A stretch of 64,000 bases of DNA, taken from NCBI GenBank assembly GCA_045126975.1, contig JBGVPL010000013.1, forward strand, positions 1 to 64,000. The letters are read 5' to 3'. Position numbers and translations under genes: made by a program. The notes under the pieces are model-generated. The model saw only the letters and a program-made list of their open reading frames with translations, was not told the DNA's origin and searched no databases. This document shows positions 15,903-25,800 of the stretch, piece by piece. Position 1 is the first letter of the stretch. Each line of letters starts with the position of its first letter. This DNA comes from Aphodosoma sp045126975 (GTDB taxonomy: Bacteria; Bacteroidota; Bacteroidia; Bacteroidales; Paludibacteraceae).

Positions 15903-17162
15903 ATGAACTTAATCGTCTCATCAATCATTGTTTTGGGTGTTATTGGATTAGCTTCAGCTGTAATCCTATATTTTGTGGCCCAAAAATTCAAAGTCGAGGA
16001 AGACACTCGAATCGATGCAGTCGCTGAACTCCTCCCTGGTGCCAACTGCGGTGGCTGTGGTTACCCTGGTTGTCGTGGTTTTGCTGAGGCTTGCGTCAAA
16101 GCAGACACTTTGGAAAATATGCTTTGCCCTGTAGGTGGACTACCTGTAATGTGTAAAGTATCAGAAGTGTTAGGTCATGCTGTATGTCAAGCAACTCCAA
16201 AAATTGCTGTCGTACGTTGCAATGGTACTTGCACTAATCGTCCTCGCACTAACAAATTCGACGGAGCTCACAATTGTAAAATTGCAGCACAATTATATGC
16301 AGGAGAAACTAACTGTAGTCATGGTTGTCTTGGTTTTGGCGATTGCGTTACTGCATGTCAATTCGATGCTATAAAAATAAATCCAGAAACTGGCATTCCT
16401 GAAGTTGATGAAGAAAAATGTACCGCATGTGGTGCTTGCGTAAAAACTTGTCCTAAAAAAGTAATCGAACTTCGTAACAAGGGAGTTAAAAGTCGTCGTG
16501 TATTTGTATCTTGCGTTAATAAAGACAAAGGTGCTGTTGCTCGCAAAGCTTGTTCTGCCGCTTGTATCGGTTGTGGCAAATGCCAAAAAGTTTGTCCTTT
16601 CGGTGCTATTAAAGTTGAAAACAACCTTGCATATATCGACTTCGAACTCTGTCGTTCATGCCGCAAATGTGTAAATGAATGTCCAACAGGGGCTATTCAT
16701 GATGTGAACTTCCCTACTCCTGCTCCTGCAGCAGTAAAACCTGTAGCAGTAAAACCTGAAACATTGAAAATCGCTACAGAACAACCTGTTGAGCCTAAAC
16801 AAGAAGAACAACCAAAAGTAGAAACTCCACAAGTAGTGGCTCCGATAAAAGAGATTATTGAGGAAGTTAAAGAAGAGGTTGTTGAAATCATCGAAGATAT
16901 CAAAGAAGAAGTTGTAGAAGTTATAGAGGAAATCAAGGAAGAAATCGAAGAAATCAAAGAGGAGATAAAAGAAGAAATCGAAGAGATTAAAGAGGAGGTT
17001 GAAGAACACAAAGAAGAAAACAAAAAACTTGACGAGTTCAACAATACTCCTGTTTCTGAATTAATCGACGAATCGCTTCGCATCAAACCTCGCGAGAAAA
17101 AAGAGCCTAAACAAACCAAAAAGGCTAATACTAACGATAATATGCAATCGCTTGATTTTTAA
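15903..17162 (+). CDS. rnfB: Rnf electron transport complex subunit B with long charged helical tail
   Basis: Iron-sulfur subunit that passes electrons from ferredoxin into the Rnf complex. One N-terminal membrane helix (about 4-24); a 4Fe-4S Fes domain with NCGGCGYPGCRGF at about 49-61; then ferredoxin-type motifs CLGFGDCVTAC, CTACGACVKTC, CIGCGKCQKVC and CRSCRKCVNEC. The family usually ends near 280-330 residues. This one is 419, with a Pro/Ala linker and a 60-residue E/K/I/V helix of near-heptad repeats (EEIKEEIEEIKEE type). Translation should rely on the repeat leader just upstream. Confidence 0.95.
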   Translation: MNLIVSSIIVLGVIGLASAVILYFVAQKFKVEEDTRIDAVAELLPGANCGGCGYPGCRGFAEACVKADTLENMLCPVGGLPVMCKVSEVLGHAVCQATPKIAVVRCNGTCTNRPRTNKFDGAHNCKIAAQLYAGETNCSHGCLGFGDCVTACQFDAIKINPETGIPEVDEEKCTACGACVKTCPKKVIELRNKGVKSRRVFVSCVNKDKGAVARKACSAACIGCGKCQKVCPFGAIKVENNLAYIDFELCRSCRKCVNECPTGAIHDVNFPTPAPAAVKPVAVKPETLKIATEQPVEPKQEEQPKVETPQVVAPIKEIIEEVKEEVVEIIEDIKEEVVEVIEEIKEEIEEIKEEIKEEIEEIKEEVEEHKEENKKLDEFNNTPVSELIDESLRIKPREKKEPKQTKKANTNDNMQSLDF

Positions 17163-17269
17163 ACAGTACAAAGTAGTAAGTAGAAAGTCATAAGACTAAT
17201 TACTATAAATTATTTTAGTACCGAAGCCTCTCTTACTACTTATTACTTACGACTTACGACTAAAAAGAT
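17163..17269 (+). repeat. AAGTAGT-type heptamer spacer before rnfC
   Basis: Same family as 5722-5816: GTACAAAGTAGTAAGTAGAA and, opposing it, TACTTATTACTTACGACTTA, ending CGACTAAAAAGAT before ATG. Able to form a long imperfect hairpin. Confidence 0.7.
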
Positions 17270-18604
17270 ATGAAAACATTCAAAATAGGTGGTGTTCACC
17301 CAAAAGACCAAAAACTATCAGCTCATAAAGCGATTGACACTCTTGCTTTGCCAAAGCAAGCTATCATTCCGCTTAGTCAACATATTGGAGCCCCAGCTAC
17401 ACCTATTGTAGCTAAAGGTGATTATGTGCGTGTAGGTCAACTCATCGCCAAAGCATCTGGCTTTATGAGTGCCAATGTACACTCGCCATATAGCGGTACT
17501 ATCGAAAAGATCGACAACGCAATAGATGCTTGGGGCATTGCTTGTCCGTCTATCTTCATCAAAGTTGAAGGCGACGAATGGATGCCTGAAATCAATCGCA
17601 AAGATGAAGTTATTCGCATCTGCAATCTCGAACCTGCCGAAATCGTTAAACGCATAGGTGATGCTGGTATCGTAGGACTTGGAGGTGCTTGTTTCCCTAC
17701 TCACGTAAAACTCACTCCTCCACCAACAGCCAAAGCCGAAGTGTTGATTATCAATGGTGTTGAATGTGAACCATACCTCACTTGCGACCATCGACTCATG
17801 CTCGAACATGCCGAAGAAATCTTCATCGGTATTTCGATTATCATGAAGGCTATCAACGTCACTCGTGCTATCGTAGGTATCGAATGTAACAAAAAAGATG
17901 CTATCGAACACTTCCGCAATATTGCTACTCGCCATTTCGGCATCGAAATCTGCCCACTCAAAATGCACTACCCACAAGGTGGTGAAAAACAATTGATTGA
18001 TGCCACTATCGGTCGTCAAGTGCCAAGTGGCGCTCTCCCTATCGCAGTGGGCGCAGTAGTGCAAAACGTAGCTACTTGCTATGCTGTGTATGAGGCAGTT
18101 CAAAAAAACAAACCTCTCATCGACCGTGTGCTTACTGTTACAGGTCCAGATGTAGAAAACGCACGCAACCTACGTGTACGTTTCGGTACTCCTCTCAACG
18201 ATATTATCGCTGCTGCAGGTGGTCTTCCTGAAAACACAGGTAAAGTAATCGCTGGTGGACCTATGATGGGACGTGCAGTGAGCAATCTCGAATCGACTAC
18301 ATCTAAGCGCACTTCGGGCTTACTCATCATGCCTGACCGCTTGTCGAAACGTGCTCCAGTCGAAAACTGTATCCGTTGTGGCAAATGCGTAGATGCTTGT
18401 CCTATGGCTCTTGAGCCTTACTTGTTGTATAGTCTTACAGAACACTCAATGTGGGATCGTCTCGAACAAGAACAAATCATGGACTGCATCGAATGTGGCT
18501 GTTGCTTATTCTCATGTCCTTCACATCGTCCATTGCTCGACTACGTACGCCTCGGCAAAGCCACAGTTGGTGGTATCATTCGTGCTCGCAATGCAAAAAA
18601 ATAA
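17270..18604 (+). CDS. rnfC: Rnf complex subunit C
   Basis: A 444-residue peripheral subunit that binds NADH and FMN and exchanges electrons with NAD. Features: N-terminal barrel-sandwich segment (VNAPHSPYSG-like ANVHSPYSGTIEKID), nucleotide-binding region GIVGLGGACFPTHVKL near 145-160, SLBB region, and two 4Fe-4S motifs CIRCGKCVDACP and CIECGCCLFSCP near the C-terminus. It lacks the long Ala/Lys-rich tail of enterobacterial RnfC; in this operon the charged tail is on RnfB instead. Confidence 0.96.
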   Translation: MKTFKIGGVHPKDQKLSAHKAIDTLALPKQAIIPLSQHIGAPATPIVAKGDYVRVGQLIAKASGFMSANVHSPYSGTIEKIDNAIDAWGIACPSIFIKVEGDEWMPEINRKDEVIRICNLEPAEIVKRIGDAGIVGLGGACFPTHVKLTPPPTAKAEVLIINGVECEPYLTCDHRLMLEHAEEIFIGISIIMKAINVTRAIVGIECNKKDAIEHFRNIATRHFGIEICPLKMHYPQGGEKQLIDATIGRQVPSGALPIAVGAVVQNVATCYAVYEAVQKNKPLIDRVLTVTGPDVENARNLRVRFGTPLNDIIAAAGGLPENTGKVIAGGPMMGRAVSNLESTTSKRTSGLLIMPDRLSKRAPVENCIRCGKCVDACPMALEPYLLYSLTEHSMWDRLEQEQIMDCIECGCCLFSCPSHRPLLDYVRLGKATVGGIIRARNAKK

Positions 18605-18768
18605 TAATAATAGACACAAGATACTAGACACAAGACACAAGACATTTCATATCCCGCTATTCAAAAGGGACGCAACACGTTGCCTCCCTACTAAAATATA
18701 AAAAAAACGAGCGAAGCGAGTAAGTCTCATATCTCGCTACTCGCTACTAAAAATCTAAAAATAATAAT
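18605..18768 (+). repeat. Repeat-filled spacer before rnfD
   Basis: TAGACACAAGATAC heptamers, palindrome GGGACGCAACACGTTGCCTC (18667-18686), CTACTAAAATATAAAA, then AACGAGCGAAGCGAGTAAGT, ATCTCGCTACTCGCTAC and TAAAAATCTAAAAATAATA before ATG. Confidence 0.75.
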
Positions 18769-19743
18769 ATGTTAACATTATCTCCTGCTCCGCATATCCA
18801 TAATGGCGATAGCGTACGTCGAAATATGCTCAATGTGGTTATTGCCATGTTGCCTGCATATCTCGTATCGCTCTATTACTTTGGATTTGGAGCTCTTTGT
18901 GTGAGTTTAATCTCAATAGTATCGTGCCTTTTGTTTGAATTCTTAATTCAAAAATTCATTCTTAAAGGCGATTGTACACTTGGCAACATGTCGGCATTAG
19001 TTACAGGTATGTTGTTGGCATTCAACCTCCCATCTAACTTGCCATGGTGGATTGTGATAATTGGTGCATTGGTAGCTATAGGTGTAGGCAAAATGACATT
19101 CGGTGGATTGGGCAATAATCCATTCAACCCTGCCCTCGTAGGTCGTGTATTTTTGCTTATCTCGTTCCCTGCTCAAATGACTACATGGCCTCGCCCAATA
19201 CCAATGAATCTCGCATTCAACTATTTCGATGCAGAAACAGGTGCCACTACCCTCTCTATGCTCAAAGGCGGATTTGGCGAACTTCCTTCGCTCACACAAA
19301 TGCTCTTCGGCGAAATGGGAGGCTCTCTCGGCGAGGTTAGTGCCATTGCTCTCCTCATCGGTCTCGTATATCTCCTTGCTACTAAAACTATCACTTGGCA
19401 CATTCCTGTCGCTATTCTCGCTACAGTGTTGGCATTCACAGGCATATTCTTCGCTATCGACCCTGCGACATACGCCAACCCACTCGTTCACCTCATGAGT
19501 GGTGGTCTTTTGCTTGGTGCTATTTTCATGGCAACTGACTATGTTACATCGCCAATGACTCACAAAGGTCAACTCATATATGGCTTTGGTATCGGTCTTA
19601 TCACTTGCGTCATTCGCCTTTGGGGTGCATATCCAGAGGGTATGTCGTTTGCAATTCTCATCATGAATGCCGCTACCCCACTTATCAACAACTATATGAA
19701 ACCTACACGCTTCGGCGCAAAAGAGAAAGGAGGTAAAAAATGA
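18769..19743 (+). CDS. rnfD: Rnf complex subunit D
   Basis: A 324-residue integral membrane subunit of the NqrB/RnfD family, with about nine or ten helices. The motif ETGAT (Thr160 of TGAT) is the site where FMN is normally linked through a phosphoester bond. FNPALVGRVF near 119-128 is also typical. Its last codons overlap the rnfG start by 4 bp (ATGA), indicating coupling. Confidence 0.95.
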   Translation: MLTLSPAPHIHNGDSVRRNMLNVVIAMLPAYLVSLYYFGFGALCVSLISIVSCLLFEFLIQKFILKGDCTLGNMSALVTGMLLAFNLPSNLPWWIVIIGALVAIGVGKMTFGGLGNNPFNPALVGRVFLLISFPAQMTTWPRPIPMNLAFNYFDAETGATTLSMLKGGFGELPSLTQMLFGEMGGSLGEVSAIALLIGLVYLLATKTITWHIPVAILATVLAFTGIFFAIDPATYANPLVHLMSGGLLLGAIFMATDYVTSPMTHKGQLIYGFGIGLITCVIRLWGAYPEGMSFAILIMNAATPLINNYMKPTRFGAKEKGGKK

Positions 19744-20465
19744 AAAAGTTAGAGTCTTCTTTCGCTAATATGGTGATTGTTCTCACCGTTATCACTGTCG
19801 TCGCAGCTGCTTGCCTCGGTGCGATGAACAACGTAACAGCCGAGCCTATTGCTGCATCTAAAAAAGCAAAACAAGAGGCTGCAATCAAAGCTGTATTGCC
19901 TCAGTTTGCATCTGTCGATACTGCTGTTGTCGTAAACGAACAAAAGATTTTCCGTGCCTACGATGCCTCTGGCAATATCGTTGGTATCGCAATCGAAACA
20001 TCCGAACTCGGTTTTGGCGGCGACGTCATCACTATGGTTGGTTTCGATGCCAATGGCACTATCGTCAACTACTCGCTCCTCCAACATGCCGAAACTCCAG
20101 GTCTTGGCTCTAAATTGGTCGATTGGTTCTTGGTGAAATCCGATATTCGTGGTGCAGGTGCCGACCAAATGCCTCTCTGCGTCAGCAAAGATGGTGGCGA
20201 ATACGATGCCATCACCGCTGCCACTATCTCGTCTCGTGCTTTCCTCAACTCTATCAACAAAGCCTACGAAACCTACCAAATCGCTCGTGGCGAAACACCA
20301 GCAGTAGATGCTTGGAGCGGCGCAACAACACAACAAACTGACACTATCGTTGCCACACCAACCGATTCTATTGCTATCGACACAACTACAGTTGATACAA
20401 CAGCAATCGACACTCTCAACTCTAAAACCAAATGGCAAGTCTCGCTACTCGCTACTCGCTACTAA
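19740..20465 (+). CDS. rnfG: Rnf complex subunit G (FMN-binding) with repeat-derived C-terminus
   Basis: A 241-residue periplasm-facing flavoprotein with one N-terminal helix (about 10-30). The usual flavinylation site is DAITAATISS (Thr162), with Ala in place of the common Gly. A second sequence matching the ApbE consensus Dxx(S/T)GAT, DAWSGAT (Thr196), follows in the tail. Residues about 200-228 are a Thr/Asp/Ile-rich extension. The last ten or so (WQVSLLATRY) are encoded by a TCGCTAC heptamer array that also supplies the stop codon. The true family domain ends near residue 185. Confidence 0.92.
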   Translation: MKKLESSFANMVIVLTVITVVAAACLGAMNNVTAEPIAASKKAKQEAAIKAVLPQFASVDTAVVVNEQKIFRAYDASGNIVGIAIETSELGFGGDVITMVGFDANGTIVNYSLLQHAETPGLGSKLVDWFLVKSDIRGAGADQMPLCVSKDGGEYDAITAATISSRAFLNSINKAYETYQIARGETPAVDAWSGATTQQTDTIVATPTDSIAIDTTTVDTTAIDTLNSKTKWQVSLLATRY

Positions 20466-20477
20466 ATATCTAAAAAA
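20432..20477 (+). repeat. TCGCTAC heptamers at the end of rnfG and leader of rnfE
   Basis: GGCAAGTCTCGCTACTCGCT continuing to CTACTAAATATCTAAAAAA before ATG. Nearly identical to 15858-15902 before rnfB, but here its first half is read as the RnfG C-terminus. Confidence 0.85.
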
Positions 20478-21065
20478 ATGAATTATTTCAAAACCATAAT
20501 CAACGGACTCATCAAAGAAAATCCGACCTTCGTATTGATGCTCGGTATGTGTCCTACGCTTGGCACCACCACCTCTGCCCTCAACGGTATGAGTATGGGT
20601 CTTGCCACTACATTCGTGCTAATCTGCTCAAACGTAGTCATCTCATTGCTCAAAAATCTTATCCCTGATAAAATCCGTATTCCTGCATTCATCGTAGTAA
20701 TTGCTACATTCGTAACAATCATACAAATGGCAATGGAGGCATATCTTCCTGCGCTTTACGACTCTCTCGGCCTTTTCATTCCGCTTATCGTAGTGAACTG
20801 TATCGTGCTTGGTCGTGCCGAAGCATTTGCAGCCAAAAACAATCCATTTGCTTCATTCTGCGATGGTTTAGGCATAGGACTTGGATTCACATTCGGATTG
20901 ACCCTACTCGGCATCGTACGCGAACTTCTCGGCACAGGTGCGCTATTCTCACTCCGCATATTCCCTGAAGAATTTGGCGTACTCATCTTCGTCCTCGCCC
21001 CAGGCGCATTCATCACACTCGGCTACCTAATCGCAATCATAAATAAACTCAGAACAAGCAAATAA
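20478..21065 (+). CDS. rnfE: Rnf complex subunit E
   Basis: A 195-residue membrane subunit of the NqrD/RnfE family, six helices. Motifs: MLGMCPTLGTTTSALNGMSM (Cys-containing, helix 1; with RnfA it binds the 2Fe-2S cluster at the membrane centre) and the symmetric LIVVNCIVLGRAEAFA segment. Starts 12 bp after rnfG. Confidence 0.95.
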   Translation: MNYFKTIINGLIKENPTFVLMLGMCPTLGTTTSALNGMSMGLATTFVLICSNVVISLLKNLIPDKIRIPAFIVVIATFVTIIQMAMEAYLPALYDSLGLFIPLIVVNCIVLGRAEAFAAKNNPFASFCDGLGIGLGFTFGLTLLGIVRELLGTGALFSLRIFPEEFGVLIFVLAPGAFITLGYLIAIINKLRTSK

Positions 21066-21108
21066 AATTTGAAAGTTTCAAATTTCAAATTTCAAATTTC
21101 AAATTATT
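21066..21108 (+). repeat. TTTCAAA heptamer array before rnfA
   Basis: Four to five units of TTTCAAA between rnfE and rnfA, ending ATTATT before ATG; a different heptamer from those in the other rnf gaps. Confidence 0.85.
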
Positions 21109-21681
21109 ATGTCATATTTCCTACTAATAATCTCCGCAATATTTGTCAACAACATCGTGTTGGCACAATTTCTTGGTATCTGTCCATTCCTTGGCGTATC
21201 AAAAAAGATTGACACTTCGATAGGTATGTCAGCCGCAGTAATGTTCGTTATGACCATTGCCACCATCTGCACCTACCTCCTCGACAACTACGTGCTCCAA
21301 CCACTTGGCGTACAATATCTACAAACCATATCTTACATCCTTGTAATTGCAGCACTCGTACAGATGGTAGAAATCATCCTCAAAAAGATTTCGCCTGCGC
21401 TCTATCAAGCACTTGGCGTATTCTTGCCACTTATCACCACCAACTGTACCATCCTTGGTGTTGCTATTATGGTAATCCAAAAAGACATGAACTTGCTCGA
21501 GAGCGTAGTATTTGCCCTCTCCACATCAGCAGGTTTTGGACTTGCGCTCGTACTCTTTGCAGGCATCCGTGAGCAACTCGCCCTCACCAAACTCCCTAAA
21601 GGCATCGAAGGCATGCCAACCGCCCTCATCGTAGCAGGTCTCCTCGCTATGGCATTCATGGGCTTCTCAGGCGTTTGCTAA
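21109..21681 (+). CDS. rnfA: Rnf complex subunit A
   Basis: A 190-residue membrane subunit of the NqrE/RnfA family, inverted-topology partner of RnfE. Motifs: NNIVLAQFLGICPFLGVSKK (Cys in helix 1) and LITTNCTILGVAIMV, which together with RnfE form the central iron-sulfur site. Last gene of the operon; together with rnfBCDGE it encodes the ion-pumping ferredoxin:NAD oxidoreductase. Confidence 0.96.
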   Translation: MSYFLLIISAIFVNNIVLAQFLGICPFLGVSKKIDTSIGMSAAVMFVMTIATICTYLLDNYVLQPLGVQYLQTISYILVIAALVQMVEIILKKISPALYQALGVFLPLITTNCTILGVAIMVIQKDMNLLESVVFALSTSAGFGLALVLFAGIREQLALTKLPKGIEGMPTALIVAGLLAMAFMGFSGVC

Positions 21682-21698
21682 AAAACACACTATCGTAG

Positions 21699-21719
21699 GG
21701 ACGCTCGACTCGAGCGTCC
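21699..21719. repeat. GGACGC..GCGTCC palindrome after rnfA
   Basis: GGACGCTCGA/CTCGAGCGTCC, perfect apart from its centre, 17 bp after the rnfA stop. Same family as 12091-12110, 15784-15801 and 18667-18688. Confidence 0.65.
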
Positions 21720-21762
21720 GATAACCCAAAGAAGCAAAAAACAACCATTGACAACATAAAAC

Positions 21763-21791
21763 AAGGCTGATTTCTTTTGGAAATCAGCCTT
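21763..21791. terminator. Bidirectional terminator between rnfA and the fic gene
   Basis: AAGGCTGATTT / AAATCAGCCTT, 11-bp perfect stem with a 7-nt loop and a T-rich exit on the plus strand (A-rich entry on the other). Confidence 0.85.
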
Positions 21792-21795
21792 ATTT

Positions 21796-22668
21796 TTATT
21801 CTTGTTCATAATAATAGGAGTAATCTATACCCTTCATAAAAATCTCACGGTCGTCGATGCGATCGGTCAAAGCACCTTTCAGTAGAGTTTTAATAAGAGA
21901 CGAATTGGTTGTACTCTGACGCATAGCCTCCAAATAATCTTTCTTATTTATCACACTCCAATCCACGCACACCTTCAATCGTTTTTTGAAAATCAAATCA
22001 AGCCATATACGAGTCGAACGCCCATTGCCCTCCATAAAAGGATGCGCCACATTCATCTCCACATATTTATCTACAACCTCATCAAAAGTAGTTTCAGGCA
22101 TCAACTCAATAGATTTCAAATTTTGCATCAAATATTCAGCTCGACAAAACAAAGTACCATCTTTCCATATTGTTTTTGTGCGTATTTGCCCTGCAAAATC
22201 ATAAAGTCCACCAAAAAGATAAGCATGAATCTGTTGCAAACACTTCACCGTGCCAGGCTCCATATCATCCAACAAACCACTCTCAATAAGCACATAAGCC
22301 TTCTTTTTACTCTGACCATCAATACTATTATCGCTATAAGTAAACCAATCAAGGAAAGCTCGTGCTCTATTATTAGGATAATATTTTGCCAGTAATTGAA
22401 CACACTCAGCATCTAAAGCATCCGCTTTTCGTTGTTTACCATCAGGCGCTTCAAATTTGAAGTCGTGAGTAACACTCACGAGTTGAATTCCATCGTTATT
22501 AAATTTCTTTTTCAACCAGCGCCAATAATTACTCGCTTTAGTGTAATCCACCTCATCATTAATAGCTCGTACAACATCAATTGCCGAGAACCACCACTTA
22601 TTATTCTCCTCGTCCCACACAGCACGCACTTCATGGTCATTAAAAAACCTTATTGACTTTTTGCTCAT
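21796..22668 (-). CDS. Fic-family AMPylase-like protein with N-terminal Bro-N-like domain
   Basis: A 290-residue protein. Residues about 5-112 resemble the Bro-N/antirepressor domain (WWFSAIDVVRAINDE). Residues about 125-270 are a Fic domain with the active-site motif HPFMEGNGRSTR (catalytic His209, Arg217). Fic proteins usually transfer AMP to Tyr/Thr/Ser hydroxyls of target proteins. I see neither a partner antitoxin gene nor a clear inhibitory (S/T)xxxE(G/N) helix, so self-regulation is uncertain. Has its own promoter (22692-22722). Could be a domesticated toxin or a phage-derived regulator. Confidence 0.85.
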   Translation of the reverse strand: MSKKSIRFFNDHEVRAVWDEENNKWWFSAIDVVRAINDEVDYTKASNYWRWLKKKFNNDGIQLVSVTHDFKFEAPDGKQRKADALDAECVQLLAKYYPNNRARAFLDWFTYSDNSIDGQSKKKAYVLIESGLLDDMEPGTVKCLQQIHAYLFGGLYDFAGQIRTKTIWKDGTLFCRAEYLMQNLKSIELMPETTFDEVVDKYVEMNVAHPFMEGNGRSTRIWLDLIFKKRLKVCVDWSVINKKDYLEAMRQSTTNSSLIKTLLKGALTDRIDDREIFMKGIDYSYYYEQE

Positions 22669-22691
22669 CGTCCTATTTTTTTATCACCCTA

Positions 22692-22722
22692 CAAAGTTAA
22701 TAAAATTTTCTATCATAACAAA
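22692..22722 (-). promoter_or_regulatory. Promoter of the fic gene
   Basis: Minus strand: TTTG (22719-22722), 19-bp spacer, TAACTTTG (22692-22699), 24 bp before the start codon. Confidence 0.75.
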
Positions 22723-22793
22723 ATATGGAAAAAGAAATCCCATATTATTTATTTTTACCAAACAACAATAAAAAATAAATCCTTTTACAAAAA

Positions 22794-22825
22794 ACACCTC
22801 GAAAGCCTTGAAGCTTTCGAGGTGT
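22794..22825 (-). terminator. Terminator of the BspA-like gene
   Basis: ACACCTCGAAAGC / GCTTTCGAGGTGT, 13-bp perfect stem, 6-nt loop, T run on the minus strand. Confidence 0.85.
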
Positions 22826-22844
22826 TGCACATTACAAAGTTATT

Positions 22845-25800
22845 TTATAAAACCACTTTTTTAATTTTGTCACCAATAGCAACCACATATACCCCACGAG
22901 GCAACGACAACACTGATTCACGACCAGTATAAATCAATCTACCAAAAGCATCAAATATATTATAGTCAGTTTCAACGCCTTCGACATAAATCATACCACC
23001 CTGCGTATAAACTACCAATGAATTTATAGTTGTAGTTTCCACATCTGTTGGTACTTCTTGTATAAATTCACGCCAATAAATATCTTCTGCGTAAGCATTT
23101 CGAGCTGCTGTAGGCACTACAAATTCAATATTTCTATTCACTTGATAGAATGTTTTTGCCTTAATTGAAGGAGGGATAGTAGCATGCACTTCCATACGTT
23201 CCACTTGATTACAAAGTGCAAAAGCATTATTACCTATACGCTGTACTGATGAAGCAATTACAATTTCGTCTGCATAATTGCAACCATAAAATGCAGCATC
23301 GCCAATCTCAGTTACACCCTCTGGTATTACAATATTTTCGAGAGCATGACAACTATAGAATGCGTATTTGCCAATAGATGTAAGATTTTCGCTAAATTCA
23401 ACTTTCGCCAAAGCATGACAATCGTAAAATGCTCCATCTGGTATCTCAGTTACGCCATCTGGAATTACAATCTCTTCCAACATCCACAAACCGTCAAATT
23501 GACGTTCTCTAATTATCCACAAATTTTCTGGTAATACAAGTTTACGAATATTTTTGAAACCTACATAATTGTTGTTTTCAAGAAATTCAGCAAATGCGGT
23601 TTGCCCCAAATCACTATTTGTTACTTTTTGTAAATCCAAGACCTCTACAGATGGAATTCTTGGAATATAATCTATATATCCTCCTGTAAAATGTAGTTCT
23701 TTCACATTAAGATAAGTAAATTGAGATTCTAACTTATAAATCCAGTTAACATTGGCCTTAACTTTATTTAATTTATCACAACCCCATATGTAAATATCAT
23801 TAGCAGGAATAGAATTTGGTATAGTAAGAGAGGTTATTTGCGAATCATAAAAACTATAATTATCTATAGATGTTACAGGATATTCAACATCATTATAGGT
23901 AACTTTTTCAGGTATAACAATATCTCCTGTATAACTACTACTCCAACCATCCCAATCAGCAGGAGCTGTGAGAATTGCATAATAAGAAATATTATTACAG
24001 TCATTAGAAATTACAACTTCTCCATATTCATCGAGCATATAACATGTACTTTCTCTCACATCAAGAATATCCCTAGTTTGTTTTCCATAACCATCGGTAA
24101 ACAAAATATTAACGTCTTCAATACTTGCATCAAATGTATAACTCCACCAACCATTCCCTTCATTATTAATTGTATATCCTGGCCAATCGACACCTAATAC
24201 ATTGGTACCATCATCTAACCAAGCCCAAAGATTTACTTGTTCCCAATCTTCTGGGCAATAAAAACTTACTTTTATACAATTTTCATCTTTAAGCAGATAA
24301 TAATATAAACTATCTATCAAAACTTTATCAGGTTCAAAAACTGCTGTAAATTCATAATTATTTTCTCCCATTACAAAAGTATATATCGTATCTGTAGTTC
24401 CGCCATATCCCCCTAATTCTTCTATATGATTATCATCAAACAACCAATACAAGAAATGATAACCATCATTAACAGTTGCTTTAATTGTCACCTCTGTTCC
24501 TGCTTCATATTCACCACCTCCACTAAGAGTACCTCCCGATGCAAAGTTCGACAAAAGGTCAACTCGATACAAAGGTATCAACTCAAATACGGCTTCTATG
24601 TTATAATCTTTCGAATCTACCTCAAATGTATATGGATTTTCATACACAGTTTCATAATCCCAATTATATTCTCCATTAATTTTCCAATATACAAATCTAT
24701 AACCTTCATTAGCTGTTGCCGTAATTGTCACCTCTGTTCCTGCTTCATATTCACCACCTCCAATTGCATTTCCACCAATCTCATCGTATGAAATAGATAC
24801 ATTATATAACTTTTCAACAAATTCCGCAGTAAGAACAACATCTTCTTCTGCAACAAACGCACGTGGATTTTCGGTTGAGCCATCACTCCATTGCTTAAAT
24901 TCATAACCATTATATGCCACAGCTTCAAGTTTGACAGTATCTCCTGGCCAATAATATTTTCCACCTATCACTTCGCCCATCTCACTATCATTTGCCAAAG
25001 CATCAATTTTATAATAAGTAACATCTATAGCCTCTATATTCAAAAAATTACCCCAATACTCATGATTTTTATAATCATCATAAAATATTGTTGGAACTTT
25101 TAATAAACAAGTCAAAACATTCACCCCTAAATCAATCTCTACTTGTGGTGTTTCACCATAACATACAATCGTATTAAGGTTTGGACAATTTCCAAAAGCA
25201 TTTTCTTTAATCAATTCTACTTTATGAGGTATTTCTATCTTCGTTAAAACAGAACATCCATTAAATGCATCATGATCAATAGTTGTAAGATTGTCAGAAA
25301 GTTTTATTGATTTTAATGACGTACAATCCGCAAAAGTCCAATCCCCAATAAATGTAACACTATTAGGCAACGTAATATCCGTAAACGCAGAACATCCCGA
25401 AAAAGCACGACCTTCAATACGTTCCAAATTTTCAGAAAAAGTAATTTCTGTAAGAGAACTACATACACAGAATGCCCAAATGCCAATATTTGTAACACTA
25501 TTAGACATTACAACAGAAGATAAAGATTTACAATCATCAAAAGCATGCTGCTCTATAGTAGTTACAGTTTCAAGAATAGTAATAGATGTTGATTTATGTT
25601 TTATAGGATAATGAATTAATTTAGTAATATTTTTGTCGTACAAAACCCCATCAATAGATGCATAATTCGGATTATTTTCATCTACATTTATGGCTTCAAG
25701 AGATTGACAACAATGAAAAGCTCTCTCAATAATAGTAGTAACACTAGAAGGTATATTTACTTCAACAAGAGAACTACATCTATAAAAAGCCAACCACTCT

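Noticed and set aside
18393..18701. 102-residue plus-strand open frame across the rnfC end
   Set aside because: Out of frame with rnfC and ends in repeat DNA; no start signal or domain.
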